A stretch of 64,000 nt of DNA from Hymenobacter psychrotolerans DSM 18569 (GCF_900142395.1 NZ_FRAS01000002.1:62001-126000); one strand, 5' to 3'. Shown: positions 7,389 to 16,089, counted from the first letter of the stretch. Notes: a model not told the origin generated them from the sequence alone. Translations and numbers: made by a program.

Positions 7389-9350
7389 TCAGCGCCACGC
7401 TACGCGTAAGCTCAGTTGCCCCGACCGGCCCGGCATGGCCCGGTAGAGGTAGTTTTGGTAGGAGCGGTTAGTCAGGTTGTAGCCCTGAGCCAGCAGCGTA
7501 GCCCGCACTGAGCCAGGCAAGCGCAGCGTGTAGCCCACAGAAGCCGACAGCAGTCCGAAGCCAGGCAGATACTGCGGCCCTTCCTCCTGCGTGTAACGGA
7601 AGCTGGTAAACGACAACGCTGTAGTGCCCTGCCACTGCCGCCAACTGCCTTCCAGCGTCGTATTGGCCGTGTGCTGTGGCAGGTAAAACAGCTGCCGTCG
7701 GCTCAGGGGCATGCCGTCGGCATCGTCACGGGTTTTGTAGGCGCGGGTGTAGGCGTAGGAAGCTCGGGCTTTCAGAGAGTAAGCCGTTGTGCTCCAGCTT
7801 AGCTCCGACGAGGCCTCGAGTCCTTGCGTGCGCACCTGCCGCAGGTTGCGCGGGCTCACAAACGACTGCCCTGGTTTCGGCCACCACATCACCCAGTTGT
7901 CTACCAGCTGATGGTAGCCGGTAACCTCTGTCTGCACAGACAGCGCAGGTTTGGCTGCCGGGCTCCAGGTATGCTGCACGCCCAGTTCCTGCCCAAAGCT
8001 GGATTCGGGCAGTAGGTTTGGGTCGCCGCCGGGCTGGTAGTATCGTTCGTTGAGGGTAGGGGCCCGGTAGCCGCGGGCGGCATTGGCTTTCAGCAGCACT
8101 GTGTGCGTAGCAGCCGCTACTGCCTGCCACTCAGCTCCCAGCACCGGTTTGAGTGGGGAACGGCGGCCCGGTAGCAGCGCCTGGCGCAGAGTGCCGGAAA
8201 GGCGTAACCGGGGCCATGGGGCGTAGTTCAGCAAAGCAAAGCCCGCAAACCGCTCCTCCGAAACCCGGCCGCCATAGTCGTTCATGCGTACCCCAAAGTG
8301 CTGGGCTTCGGCTCCGATACGCAGGCTGGTAGTGGGCGAGAAATGCAGCGTATGGCTACCCTGTATCTGGCTGGTTCGCACTCGGGAGTCGTTGCGAAAC
8401 TGGTCTGTGCTGTAGTTGAGGATGTCTTCAAACCACGCTACCCGCACCGCCGACTCATGGCGGGCCGTGCTGTGCTCGTACCCAAGCAGCAGCCGCCGGC
8501 TTTGGTCGCGCTGCCGGGCGTGGTCGTTGGCGGTACCAATGGAAGGCTGAATCTGCCGGTCAGAATCGGTGAGCCACATAGCAGCCTGCAACTGGCCGGC
8601 CTGGCCTACGCGCCACCGAAAGTCTTGGGCTATGCTGCCCTGCCACAACGCTGCATTTGTCTGCCGCTGGCGTCCTCCGCCCGGCACATCATAGTGAAAA
8701 TCGTTCTGGGCCTGCCGGTAAGTGAGGCTGGTGCGCAGGGCTACTTTCTGGTTGCTGAAGCTGCCTTCCACGCTGCCGGCTCGCAGCCCAAAGCTACCAG
8801 CATCGGCCTGTGCGGCAGCCTGTAGCCCCGCTCCCCACCGCACCCGCGACGACAGCAGCACGGTGCCGCCCACCGCCCCGGAACCGTACAGGCCCCCAGC
8901 CGGGCCAGGCTGTATGCTGACAGCAGTATTGCCGCTCACCGGCAGCAGAGAAAAGTCATTTTGCCCAAGTGTGGGCAGCATAATATTGAAGCCATTCCAT
9001 AGCACGGCCGTGTGCTGGGCCGAAGTGCCCCGGACGGTAATGCTGCTGAGCTGGCCGGGACCGTAATTTTTAAGGTACAGTGGCGTGCGAGCTGCCAATG
9101 CTTCTGCCAGCATGGCTGTCCGGAACGGGGCTAGCGCCGCCGAGTCCAGCGTGAGCATGCGGCTGCCGGTCGCAAAGCTTGCGGTAGGCGTAGCCTGCAC
9201 GCGTACTGCTGGCAGTGCCTGTACCGAGTCGATGCTCTGTGGAGTGCTCTGCTGCGCCCATGCCCCTACAGGCAAACCGGCGCCGCCCAGCACCCCATAC
9301 AGGAGCAGGCGAAGTGGGGTAGGCGCGTAAGTGGCTAGTAACCGAACCAA
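7389..9350 (-). CDS. btuB: TonB-dependent vitamin B12 receptor, BtuB-like
   Basis: A 653-residue outer membrane receptor. The plug domain contains LAEALAARTPLYLKNYG and SSITVRGTSAQHTAVLWNG, and the barrel ends in a C-terminal aromatic/Arg strand (LSLRVAWR). The substrate, cobalamin or a relative, is assigned from the cobalamin riboswitch just upstream and the BtuG-like gene downstream. The start is uncertain. TTG 9350 gives an ideal signal peptide, MVRLLATYAPTPLRLLLYG, ending in GAWA before QQ. ATG 9473 gives a leader of over 70 residues and overlaps a hairpin that may belong to the riboswitch platform. The frame is open further upstream but runs into the riboswitch. Barrel length fits the BtuB group. 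Confidence 0.85.
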   Translation of the reverse strand: MVRLLATYAPTPLRLLLYGVLGGAGLPVGAWAQQSTPQSIDSVQALPAVRVQATPTASFATGSRMLTLDSAALAPFRTAMLAEALAARTPLYLKNYGPGQLSSITVRGTSAQHTAVLWNGFNIMLPTLGQNDFSLLPVSGNTAVSIQPGPAGGLYGSGAVGGTVLLSSRVRWGAGLQAAAQADAGSFGLRAGSVEGSFSNQKVALRTSLTYRQAQNDFHYDVPGGGRQRQTNAALWQGSIAQDFRWRVGQAGQLQAAMWLTDSDRQIQPSIGTANDHARQRDQSRRLLLGYEHSTARHESAVRVAWFEDILNYSTDQFRNDSRVRTSQIQGSHTLHFSPTTSLRIGAEAQHFGVRMNDYGGRVSEERFAGFALLNYAPWPRLRLSGTLRQALLPGRRSPLKPVLGAEWQAVAAATHTVLLKANAARGYRAPTLNERYYQPGGDPNLLPESSFGQELGVQHTWSPAAKPALSVQTEVTGYHQLVDNWVMWWPKPGQSFVSPRNLRQVRTQGLEASSELSWSTTAYSLKARASYAYTRAYKTRDDADGMPLSRRQLFYLPQHTANTTLEGSWRQWQGTTALSFTSFRYTQEEGPQYLPGFGLLSASVGYTLRLPGSVRATLLAQGYNLTNRSYQNYLYRAMPGRSGQLSLRVAWR

Positions 9351-9443
9351 AATTTCCGGGCTGGGAAAATTCAGTTCAAAACTCCGGTCTGAGCTTCCCT
9401 GGCAGGAAACCAAGCCGCAGCCGAGGCCGAAAACAGGAAATCC

Positions 9444-9462
9444 GGCCGCTGCCAGAGCGGCC
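9444..9462 (-). promoter_or_regulatory. possible expression-platform hairpin of the B12 riboswitch
   Basis: A seven-base-pair GGCCGCT/AGCGGCC stem with a five-base loop, followed on the minus strand by a T-rich stretch (GGATTTCCTGTTTT). It lies about 50 bases after the riboswitch B12 box and could be a terminator or translation-blocking element. Weak on its own. Confidence 0.35.
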
Positions 9463-9510
9463 ACTGCATTCATTCTCCGCCCTTCCACCGAAGGCGCTGA
9501 ACATAGGAAT

Positions 9511-9712
9511 TGCAAAGGCAGGTCTCCTGGCTTGCTCCGGGCGCGCCGCCTTCCCATTTCTCCGGCCCGCAAGCTGCTTGCGAAACCTTCTCTGAAACAG
9601 TGGCAGCTGAGGCGCGCCAACTCATGAAGCGTACAGTTGCGGGGACAGCTCCGGAATTGAACCGGATTCCCTTTTCAGCCTCGCCCCGCACTTGGGGTCC
9701 GGCCACCTCTAC
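9511..9712 (-). promoter_or_regulatory. cobalamin riboswitch
   Basis: On the minus strand the conserved core is present: GGGAATCCGGTTCAATTCC, then GGAGCTGTCCCCGCAACTGT, then, after a variable stem region, the B12 box AGCCAGGAGACCTGCC near the 3' end (about 9516-9532). Conserved order and spacing match the AdoCbl riboswitch class. It lies between a matching promoter and the btuB-like gene and should reduce expression when cobalamin is plentiful. The 5' boundary is approximate. Confidence 0.95.
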
Positions 9713-9717
9713 AGCCA

Positions 9718-9752
9718 CAAAGATACGCCAATAAATCGGACGCAGTCAAAAA
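9718..9752 (-). promoter_or_regulatory. promoter of the riboswitch/btuB operon
   Basis: Minus-strand TATCTTTG (9718-9725) with a TTTTTG element (9747-9752) about 21 bases upstream; the riboswitch begins a few bases downstream. Confidence 0.7.
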
Positions 9753-9818
9753 CCAGCCTCGCCAAATAGCCGCCGTGGCCCGTCTGCCGTACTTCTCCTT
9801 CTCCAACTCTCTCTTGCC

Positions 9819-10424
9819 TTGAGCAACATCCTGCCTCTTGCCTTCTACCAGCGCCCCGACCCCGTGCAGATTGCGCGCGAGCTGCTGGGCAAGCACCTCT
9901 ACACCCGGATTGATGGCGTCCTGACCGGCGGCCGCATCGTGGAAACCGAGGCCTACGCCCACCTCAACGACCAGGCCTGCCACTCGCACCTGGGCCGCTA
10001 CACGGCCCGCACCAAAATCATGTATGAGCCGGGCGGTGTGGCCTACGTGTACCTGATTTATGGCCGGTACGCGCTATTCAACATCATCACTAACGAAGCC
10101 GGGAAAGCCGATGCCGTGCTGATTCGGGGGCTGGAGCCGATAGAAGGCATTCCGGAAATGCTGCTGCGGCGCGGGCTGCCGGCCGTGCAGCGCAACCTCA
10201 CGGCCGGGCCGGGCCTGCTTACGCAGGCGCTGGGCATCACCACCAAGCACTACGGCACCGACCTTACGGGCGACACTATCTGGCTGGAAGACCACCGGGA
10301 AGTCGTGCCCACAGACCGGATAATAGCCAGCCCCCGCGTCGGTATCGACTATGCCGGGGCTGATGCGGCGCTGCCCTGGCGGTTCCGGCTGGCGGGCAGC
10401 AAGTGGGTAAGCCCGGCGAAGTGA
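9819..10424 (+). CDS. DNA-3-methyladenine glycosylase, AAG/MPG family
   Basis: A 201-residue base-excision repair enzyme that removes alkylated purines such as 3-methyladenine from DNA. The family fold is clear: ARELLGKHLY at about 20-29, the active-site strand VETEAYAHLNDQACHS (the general-base Glu is in ETEAY), GGVAYVYLIYGRYALFN, RGLEP, and NLTAGPGLLTQALGI. No ATG is available near the N-terminus; the start is TTG 9819, giving LPLAFYQRPDPVQIAREL, which matches where family members begin. The length is normal. It is divergent from the B12 operon, with no clear -7 box, and is followed by a large palindromic region that its stop codon overlaps. Confidence 0.92.
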   Translation: MSNILPLAFYQRPDPVQIARELLGKHLYTRIDGVLTGGRIVETEAYAHLNDQACHSHLGRYTARTKIMYEPGGVAYVYLIYGRYALFNIITNEAGKADAVLIRGLEPIEGIPEMLLRRGLPAVQRNLTAGPGLLTQALGITTKHYGTDLTGDTIWLEDHREVVPTDRIIASPRVGIDYAGADAALPWRFRLAGSKWVSPAK

Positions 10425-10551
10425 GTAACTGAGTAGCGGAGTAACGGAGTAAAAACTGGTCATCCTGAGCAAAGCGAAGGACCTTATCACGTTGAACTGA
10501 ATCGTTCTGGCGTAATAAGGTCCTTCGCTTTGTTCAGCTACTCCGCTACTC
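10423..10551. repeat. compound intergenic palindrome between convergent genes
   Basis: Outer arms of 13 bases (10431-10443 and 10539-10551) are perfectly complementary. Inside, 23-base arms (10465-10487 and 10515-10537) pair with one mismatch, and pairing continues a few bases further. The inner arm begins CTGAGC and is preceded by GTCATC, like the element at 3700-3791. The left flank 10423-10450 (GAGTAACTGAGT...) is 21/28 identical to 44986-45013. It may serve as a bidirectional terminator. Confidence 0.85.
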
Positions 10552-10552
10552 T

Positions 10553-11743
10553 TCAGGTGTTTTTCTCGCACACCAGCACCATCAGCTTGCCTTCCAGATT
10601 GGTGGTGGCAAACAGATAGATTTCGCCACCCTCCCGAATGCCGGTGCGCTGCCGGAAGTCGGCTACAGTGTCGGGGAAGTTGCGGGTCGTGACGTGGGCG
10701 CGGGCGTCGGGGCCGAGGTGGGCTTTCAGGGCCGCGCCATCGTACTTCTCAACGGCCCGGATGCGGAAGATGCGGCCCGGAAAGTCGGCGCGGAGCACAT
10801 CGGACGTATACAGGTGGCTGTGCTGGTGCAGTTTCAGCAGTTCAAAGGCCGTCCCGATACTGCGGAATCCGCCGGCTTTCAGCACGGCCACGTTGGGCTC
10901 GTACAAATACTGCTGGGGCTCGGCGTAACGCGGAATGGCGCGGGCCTCACGGGCCCGGTTCAGCCGAAATTCCTGCTGCGTACCGTCGCGGCGCAGGTTC
11001 ACGGTGTGGCGCTCCGGGTCGATGGCCGGCTCGGGACCCAACTCATACAGCACTTCCTTACACTCGTTGTCTACGGCCACTACCCACAGGCGCCGCACCT
11101 GCCGCAGCTCCAGAATGGCCTGCTCGATGTCCAGCATCGGGGAGGTTTTGAGCAGCACGCGGCGGCCTTTGTGCAGCAGCAGCGGCAGCAGGCGCAGCAC
11201 GTCCGGCTCACAGTCCTGCAGCCGGAAAATCTTCCGCGAGGCCGTGTCGCGGCGGGCTGGGTCGAGGTAAATCCAGTCGAACGTGTCGGGCGTATTGCGC
11301 AGGAAGTTCACGGCATCCATGGCGTGGTACTGCACGTTCCCAATACCCAGCTGGGTCAGATTGAAGCGTACGACGTCGGCCAGGGCTGCATTGCGCTCCA
11401 CGTAATGTACTTCGGCCACCTGCTCCGCGAAGCACGACACATCCACCCCGAAGCCGCCGGTAAGATCTACCAGCCGCTGCCCGCTGACCAGCGACGCCTT
11501 AAACGCCGCCGTACGCGCCGACGAAGCCTGCTCTACGGATAGAGCAGGCGGAAAAATCAGGTCGGGGTTGTCGGCCCAGGCGGGCACTTTGGGGCGGGCC
11601 TTCTGGCGGGCCTGAATCTGGCGCACCAACTCGGGCACGGGCAGGCCCGGATAGCGCCGGGCCTGCAAAGCCAATTGAGCGGGGTCGTCGTGCAGATGGT
11701 CGGAGACGTACTGCCGCGACGCCGCGGGAAGCGGAAATTCCAT
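10553..11743 (-). CDS. class I SAM-dependent methyltransferase with THUMP-like domain
   Basis: A 396-residue protein of the PG_1098/THUMP-like methyltransferase group. The N-terminal 90 residues are helical. The SAM-binding motif LVDLTGGFGVDVSCFA (about 90-105) and the acidic residue in VHYVERN define a Rossmann methyltransferase. DWIYLDPARRD (about 156-166) is a conserved motif of this group at the position of motif IV. The C-terminal part, from about 290, contains a ferredoxin-like and THUMP-like region. An RNA substrate is likely but not proven. ATG 11743 is the natural start. The upstream gene on the same strand ends 42 bases away with a terminator between. The gene ends beside the 10.4 kb palindrome. 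Confidence 0.85.
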   Translation of the reverse strand: MEFPLPAASRQYVSDHLHDDPAQLALQARRYPGLPVPELVRQIQARQKARPKVPAWADNPDLIFPPALSVEQASSARTAAFKASLVSGQRLVDLTGGFGVDVSCFAEQVAEVHYVERNAALADVVRFNLTQLGIGNVQYHAMDAVNFLRNTPDTFDWIYLDPARRDTASRKIFRLQDCEPDVLRLLPLLLHKGRRVLLKTSPMLDIEQAILELRQVRRLWVVAVDNECKEVLYELGPEPAIDPERHTVNLRRDGTQQEFRLNRAREARAIPRYAEPQQYLYEPNVAVLKAGGFRSIGTAFELLKLHQHSHLYTSDVLRADFPGRIFRIRAVEKYDGAALKAHLGPDARAHVTTRNFPDTVADFRQRTGIREGGEIYLFATTNLEGKLMVLVCEKNT

Positions 11744-11760
11744 GAACTACTCCTACGAAC

Positions 11761-11782
11761 AAAAAAACGGGCGGTTTGCCCG
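11761..11782 (-). terminator. intrinsic terminator of the 11786-12400 gene
   Basis: On the minus strand CGGGC, loop AAACC, GCCCG, then seven T residues. Confidence 0.8.
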
Positions 11783-11785
11783 GCC

Positions 11786-12400
11786 CTAGCGCAGCTGCCA
11801 GCTAAGCGCCAGCTGTGGCTGCCCCGTGCGCGCCATCGTCACGCCCACACCCGTCGGCATCAGGCGCTGCAGCGCGCCAGTGTCGTGCGCCGACGAAAGG
11901 CCCGCGTTGTGCGCATCCACTGCCCGCTGGAAATACTCGTTGGTGTGGCGCGTAATAAAGATGTTGGACAGCAGACTGGCGGCAGCCAGCCCCAGCGTCA
12001 CGCGCTGCCCGCCCTCAAAGTAATGTTTTTCGTCGCCACCACTGAAGGTCTGGGCGCCGTAGACGGCCACTGAGCCGACGAAGGTCAGGCGCTCGGCCAG
12101 AAACAGCCATTTCTGCCGGCGGTAACGGTTCAGGTTTTTCACGGCCTCCTGGTTGCCGGCCAGATAAGGGCGCAGCTTCTGCCCGAAATAGCCGGCACTC
12201 TGGTAGTCGTTTTCGGTGGGAACGGCTTTGGTAGCGAAGAAGAAATTTTTTTGCACTCCATTCAGGCCACGTTCCTTGTCTTCGGGGCTGAGCTGAATGG
12301 GAGAAGTTACCTGCCCCATGGCGCTACCCGCCCAGAGACCTAGCAGTACAACAAAAGAAGGCCGGATTACCCGCGCCAGAGGCAAGGCTGAATGATGCAT
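11786..12400 (-). CDS. hypothetical secreted/membrane protein
   Basis: A 204-residue protein from ATG 12400. It begins with a signal peptide (RVIRPSFVVLLGLWAGSAMG) ending near residue 30. After a polar region, two weakly hydrophobic segments follow: about 95-112 (AERLTFVGSVAVYGAQTF) and 124-143 (GQRVTLGLAAASLLSNIFI). It ends in beta-like LALSWQLR, resembling small Bacteroidota envelope proteins. I do not recognise a named family. The frame is open upstream to 12511 but the signal peptide and a -7 box at 12406-12413 fix the start. The box is only five bases from the ATG, so the mRNA may be nearly leaderless. An intrinsic terminator follows. Confidence 0.65.
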   Translation of the reverse strand: MHHSALPLARVIRPSFVVLLGLWAGSAMGQVTSPIQLSPEDKERGLNGVQKNFFFATKAVPTENDYQSAGYFGQKLRPYLAGNQEAVKNLNRYRRQKWLFLAERLTFVGSVAVYGAQTFSGGDEKHYFEGGQRVTLGLAAASLLSNIFITRHTNEYFQRAVDAHNAGLSSAHDTGALQRLMPTGVGVTMARTGQPQLALSWQLR

Positions 12401-12405
12401 AAAAG

Positions 12406-12413
12406 CAAATATA
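12406..12413 (-). promoter_or_regulatory. -7 promoter element abutting the start codon
   Basis: Minus-strand TATATTTG ends five bases before ATG 12400; a TTG lies about 22 bases further upstream. Confidence 0.6.
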
Positions 12414-12538
12414 GTGAACTGCTTGCAAGGCGGATCAACTGCTTCTCCAGCAGAAGATTCCGAAGCCAACCCAACAAAAGTTTGGGTGGTTACGTTCTGT
12501 CGGCATTCCATTGTGTCTTCTTTTCATCCCCTGACCCT

Positions 12539-13318
12539 ATGAAAACCTTCATCACGCCCTTCCGCCATGCATTATTGGCCGTTGCACTGCCCGCAGCATT
12601 TGCCTTTTCCGCCTGCAGCGACGATGATCCGGACCCCGCGCCGGTGGTAGAGCAAGGGCGGGTGCTGCTGTCGCATGCCGCGGCTTCTGCTAATATCCAG
12701 GTTAAAGCGCTGATTAACGACACGGAAGTAGGCCAGTTGAATTACGGCCAAAGCAGTGGTTATCTCAACGTGAATGCCGGAACGCCAACGTTGAAGATCA
12801 ACAACAGCGCCAACCAGACGGCTGCCTCACAGACCATCACTGTAGCTAAAGACCAGAGCTACTCGGCCTTTGCTTACGCCCCCACTGCTACTACAGTAGG
12901 ACTGCTGCAGGTTACTGATGACTTGGCTGCTCCAGCTTCCGGCCAGGCCAAAGTGCGCGTAGTGCATCTGGCCCAGGGTGCGCCTGCCGTGAAACTTTCC
13001 CAGCAGACAATAGCCGGCCCCGTAGACATTCCAAACATATCGGCTACGTTCCCGGCGTCGGCTACGGCTACCACGTGGGCATCTGGCTTTGCTTCGGTGC
13101 CTAGTGGCCCTTACAACCTGCTCGTCACCACCGGCGCAACATCCGCAACAGTAGTGGCTGTCGGAGATGGCACCGGCACCGGCCTGAATGGTACTGCTAC
13201 GGCCACGGCCACCAAAACCTACGAAGCCGGCAAGATTTACACGGTGCTCGTACGCGGCATTCTCGGCAGCATCGACCCGGCCCTGCAGCCCAGAGCCGTT
13301 GTCATTCAGCACAACTAA
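12539..13318 (+). CDS. DUF4397-type lipoprotein
   Basis: A 259-residue lipoprotein from ATG 12539. The signal peptide ends AFAFSAC (Cys 26) followed by SDDDPDPAP, an acidic cluster typical of surface-exported lipoproteins of Bacteroidota. The mature part is Ala/Thr-rich and beta-predicted, with two related halves: VLLSHAAASANIQVKALINDTEV and VRVVHLAQGAPAVKLSQQTI each begin a unit of the DUF4397 pattern (VRVVHASPDAPxVDV). The function of DUF4397 proteins is unknown. The frame extends upstream to 12392, but the signal peptide fixes the start. It is divergent from the 12400 gene and is followed by an intrinsic terminator. Confidence 0.8.
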   Translation: MKTFITPFRHALLAVALPAAFAFSACSDDDPDPAPVVEQGRVLLSHAAASANIQVKALINDTEVGQLNYGQSSGYLNVNAGTPTLKINNSANQTAASQTITVAKDQSYSAFAYAPTATTVGLLQVTDDLAAPASGQAKVRVVHLAQGAPAVKLSQQTIAGPVDIPNISATFPASATATTWASGFASVPSGPYNLLVTTGATSATVVAVGDGTGTGLNGTATATATKTYEAGKIYTVLVRGILGSIDPALQPRAVVIQHN

Positions 13319-13343
13319 GCTGCGTTTTTTCGGTACACATTGC

Positions 13344-13376
13344 AACCGGCTGCTCCTGTGGGGCAGCCGGTTTTGT
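13344..13376 (+). terminator. intrinsic terminator of the DUF4397 gene
   Basis: Perfect ten-base arms AACCGGCTGC and GCAGCCGGTT with a nine-base loop, followed by TTGTT. Confidence 0.8.
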
Positions 13377-13401
13377 TGTATAGCCCGACTAACATTTTGG
13401 C

Positions 13402-13409
13402 TATCTTTG
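13402..13409 (+). promoter_or_regulatory. -7 promoter element of ahcY
   Basis: TATCTTTG, 26 bases before the ATG at 13436. Confidence 0.65.
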
Positions 13410-13435
13410 TAGTTGATTCCAAAAAATCCAACACC

Positions 13436-14755
13436 ATGGTTGAGACCAAGACTACGGCTTATGTTCCGTATAAAGTAAAAGACATGAGCCTCGCGGAGTG
13501 GGGCCGTAAGGAAATCCGTCTGGCGGAGGCTGAAATGCCCGGCCTGATGGCCCTGCGTGAAGAGTTTGGCGCCAGCAAGCCGCTCAAAGGCGCGCGTATT
13601 GCCGGCTGCCTGCACATGACCATTCAGACGGCGGTGCTCATCGAGACGCTGAAGGAGCTGGGTGCCGAGGTTACTTGGTCGTCCTGCAACATTTTCTCCA
13701 CGCAGGACCACGCTGCCGCTGCCATTGCTGCGGCCGGCATTCCGGTATATGCCTGGAAGGAAATGACCGAGTCGGAGTTCGACTGGTGCATCGAGCAGAC
13801 GCTGTTCTTCGGTGAGGAGCGTCAGCCGCTGAACATGATTCTCGACGATGGCGGCGACCTGACCAACATGGTGCTGGACCGCTACCCCGAGCTGGCTGCC
13901 GACATCAAAGGCATTTCGGAAGAGACGACCACCGGCGTACTGCGCCTGCTGGAGCGCGCCAAAGCCGGCACGCTGCCCATGCCCGCGTTCAACGTCAACG
14001 ACTCGGTTACGAAGTCGAAGTTTGACAACAAATACGGCTGCAAAGAGTCGGCAGTAGATGCTATTCGCCGTGCCACCGACGTGATGATGGCCGGCAAAGT
14101 GGCGGTAGTAGCAGGCTACGGCGACGTAGGAAAAGGCACGGCTGCTTCGCTGAGCGGCGCCGGTGCCCGCGTTATCGTTACCGAAATCGACCCCATCTGC
14201 GCGCTGCAGGCTGCTATGGATGGCTTCGAGGTGAAGAAGATGGAAAACGCCATTCCGCGCGCCGACATCGTCATTACCACCACCGGCAACTGCGACATCA
14301 TCCGTGAAGAGCATTTCCGTGCCCTCAAGGACAAAGCCATTGTCTGCAACATCGGCCACTTCGACGATGAAATTGATATGGCGTGGCTGAACAAAAACTA
14401 CGGCCACACCAAAGACACCGTGAAGCCGCAGGTTGACCTCTACAACATCGAAGGCAGAGAGGTGATTATCCTCGCTGAAGGCCGCCTCGTGAACCTGGGC
14501 TGCGCCACCGGCCACCCTTCGTTTGTGATGTCGAACTCGTTCACGAACCAGACGCTGGCGCAGCTGGAGCTGTGGCAGAACGCGGCTTCCTATGAAAACA
14601 AAGTGTATACCCTGCCCAAGCACCTCGACGAGAAAGTAGCCCGCCTGCACCTCGCCAAAATCGGGGTGGAGCTGGACGAGCTGACGACTAAGCAAGCCGA
14701 CTACATCAAAGTGCCGGTAGAAGGCCCGTTCAAGTCGGATCTGTACCGCTACTAG
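13436..14755 (+). CDS. ahcY: adenosylhomocysteinase
   Basis: A 439-residue enzyme that hydrolyses S-adenosylhomocysteine to homocysteine and adenosine with a tightly bound NAD, clearing the inhibitor of SAM-dependent methylation. The NAD-binding site GYGDVGKG is at about 227-234. Other family signatures are [48 protein letters not shown] and the C-terminal [21 protein letters not shown] with a YRY tail that completes the neighbouring subunit's NAD site. The start is ATG 13436, because the open frame upstream crosses the promoter. The length is that of a typical bacterial homologue without the long insert. It lies alone between two terminators. The adjacent radical SAM and methyltransferase genes use SAM, but no shared operon exists. 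Confidence 0.97.
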   Translation: MVETKTTAYVPYKVKDMSLAEWGRKEIRLAEAEMPGLMALREEFGASKPLKGARIAGCLHMTIQTAVLIETLKELGAEVTWSSCNIFSTQDHAAAAIAAAGIPVYAWKEMTESEFDWCIEQTLFFGEERQPLNMILDDGGDLTNMVLDRYPELAADIKGISEETTTGVLRLLERAKAGTLPMPAFNVNDSVTKSKFDNKYGCKESAVDAIRRATDVMMAGKVAVVAGYGDVGKGTAASLSGAGARVIVTEIDPICALQAAMDGFEVKKMENAIPRADIVITTTGNCDIIREEHFRALKDKAIVCNIGHFDDEIDMAWLNKNYGHTKDTVKPQVDLYNIEGREVIILAEGRLVNLGCATGHPSFVMSNSFTNQTLAQLELWQNAASYENKVYTLPKHLDEKVARLHLAKIGVELDELTTKQADYIKVPVEGPFKSDLYRY

Positions 14756-14776
14756 GCGTTGCCGCTTCTGGCAAAG

Positions 14777-14813
14777 AAAACCCCACCTGGCTCAGCGCCA
14801 GGTGGGGTTTTTT
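14777..14813. terminator. bidirectional terminator downstream of ahcY
   Basis: Fifteen-base perfect arms (14777-14791 and 14797-14811) with a five-base loop and T run. It overlaps the end of the minus-strand gene 14812-16002. Confidence 0.85.
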
Positions 14814-16002
14814 ATTCCTCCACCGAGAACCACGGAATACCCAGCCGGCCTGGAAAAAGGTAGGCATGCACTGTGTCACCGGCCTGCGTCTGCTCATACA
14901 GCTCTTTCGTTACCGTGACATCTTCAGGAGTGGTACGAGGGCCCCAGGGGCCCACCGCCAGGTAGTAGGTGGTGGTTTTGCCGGAGGAAGAGTGCTTGCC
15001 GTGCACGGCTGCCTGGTGCACCTGCGGAATGGCCTTGTCGAAGGCGCAGTTGTAGGCGGCCGGGGCGGCATAGCCATATGCCAGCGCACAAAACAGAAGC
15101 ATCGCTAACGCACTCCAACGACTGGCAGAGTTGCTGATGAAGCGCCAGCTACCATAGGCCAGCAGACCACCAAACACGGCAGCAACCGCCGCCGCCAGGG
15201 GCCACACCAGCGTATGCTCCAGCAGCTCAAAGTCGAACAGGACCCGTAGCAGCAAAGCCAATGAAGGCATAAACAGGGCTGAGGCAAGAGAAGGATACGC
15301 GCTGTCCTTGCGCTCGTCGGCCCGGATGAGGCCTCGGTGCCAGAACATAGCCAGCAACGCTACCGGTGGCAGCGCCAGGGCGGCCTGCGTAGCTAGGCTG
15401 TAGGGCTGCGGGTAGAAAAACAGCCACGCCGCCACCGCCCAGGCCGCTATGTTGAGGACACGGCATAGCCGCTGCGCCTGCAGCAGCTTCTCCTCCCGCT
15501 CCGCTTCGGTGCGGCCCAGGGCATCGTCCTGCAAAATTTCCTGGGCTTCCTGTTCCTGTTGCTGCACATCTAGGTCCGGAAACCGGTCGGCCAGCCATTG
15601 CTGTATGTCCTCGTAGCCTTCGCTGGTATAGCCTATCCTGATGCCAGGATAGGCTTTGGAAACCGGGACGATGTGGGTGTACTGGTTGTCCGTGCGGTAC
15701 CCGCGCACAGCCTCCAGCGGGAGTTCTTTACTGCGTATCGCGCCTTGGTACCGAATGCTTTGCTCGCTGAAAATGTGACGGGCCTTATGGGTTTCATAGA
15801 TGCAGTACATGAAAAACAGCCCCATGGCCCAGAAGCCGGCCGCCAATGCAAACAGGCCCATATTCCAGCCTTTGTCTGCGAACAGTAACGGTGAGCCTAG
15901 AAATAGCAGGACAAGCAGTGGCCCCAGTACGTAAATGAAAATGCGCCATCCTTTGGCAGTGCCATAGCTATGAACGGCAGTAGTAGATGTAGAAATGCTC
16001 AA
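14812..16002 (-). CDS. multi-pass membrane protein, unknown function
   Basis: A 396-residue protein from TTG 16002; an in-frame TAA lies shortly upstream, so the start cannot be far off. About seven hydrophobic segments are visible. Two lie near the N-terminus (about 20-65), then a soluble region of about 100 residues (IRYQGAIRSKELPLEAVRGYR) that looks like a small PH-like or beta domain and ends in a Gln/Glu-rich helix, then four or five more helices (about 185-320). The C-terminal soluble domain of about 70 residues contains TYYLAVGPWG and DTVHAYLFPGRLG. I do not recognise a named family. The pattern suits an inner membrane protein of unknown role. Confidence 0.65.
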   Translation of the reverse strand: MSISTSTTAVHSYGTAKGWRIFIYVLGPLLVLLFLGSPLLFADKGWNMGLFALAAGFWAMGLFFMYCIYETHKARHIFSEQSIRYQGAIRSKELPLEAVRGYRTDNQYTHIVPVSKAYPGIRIGYTSEGYEDIQQWLADRFPDLDVQQQEQEAQEILQDDALGRTEAEREEKLLQAQRLCRVLNIAAWAVAAWLFFYPQPYSLATQAALALPPVALLAMFWHRGLIRADERKDSAYPSLASALFMPSLALLLRVLFDFELLEHTLVWPLAAAVAAVFGGLLAYGSWRFISNSASRWSALAMLLFCALAYGYAAPAAYNCAFDKAIPQVHQAAVHGKHSSSGKTTTYYLAVGPWGPRTTPEDVTVTKELYEQTQAGDTVHAYLFPGRLGIPWFSVEE

Positions 16003-16089
16003 GCTGACAGGACTTTAGAGTTGATGGTTGAATCCTAAAGCTACGGCCCCTCACCTAAATGCCCAACTCTATACCGGTGCCTGCATAGC

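Noticed and set aside
12827..14695. A 622-codon minus-strand frame across the DUF4397 gene and ahcY
   Set aside because: It spans two well-supported plus-strand genes and an intergenic terminator, which a real gene would not.
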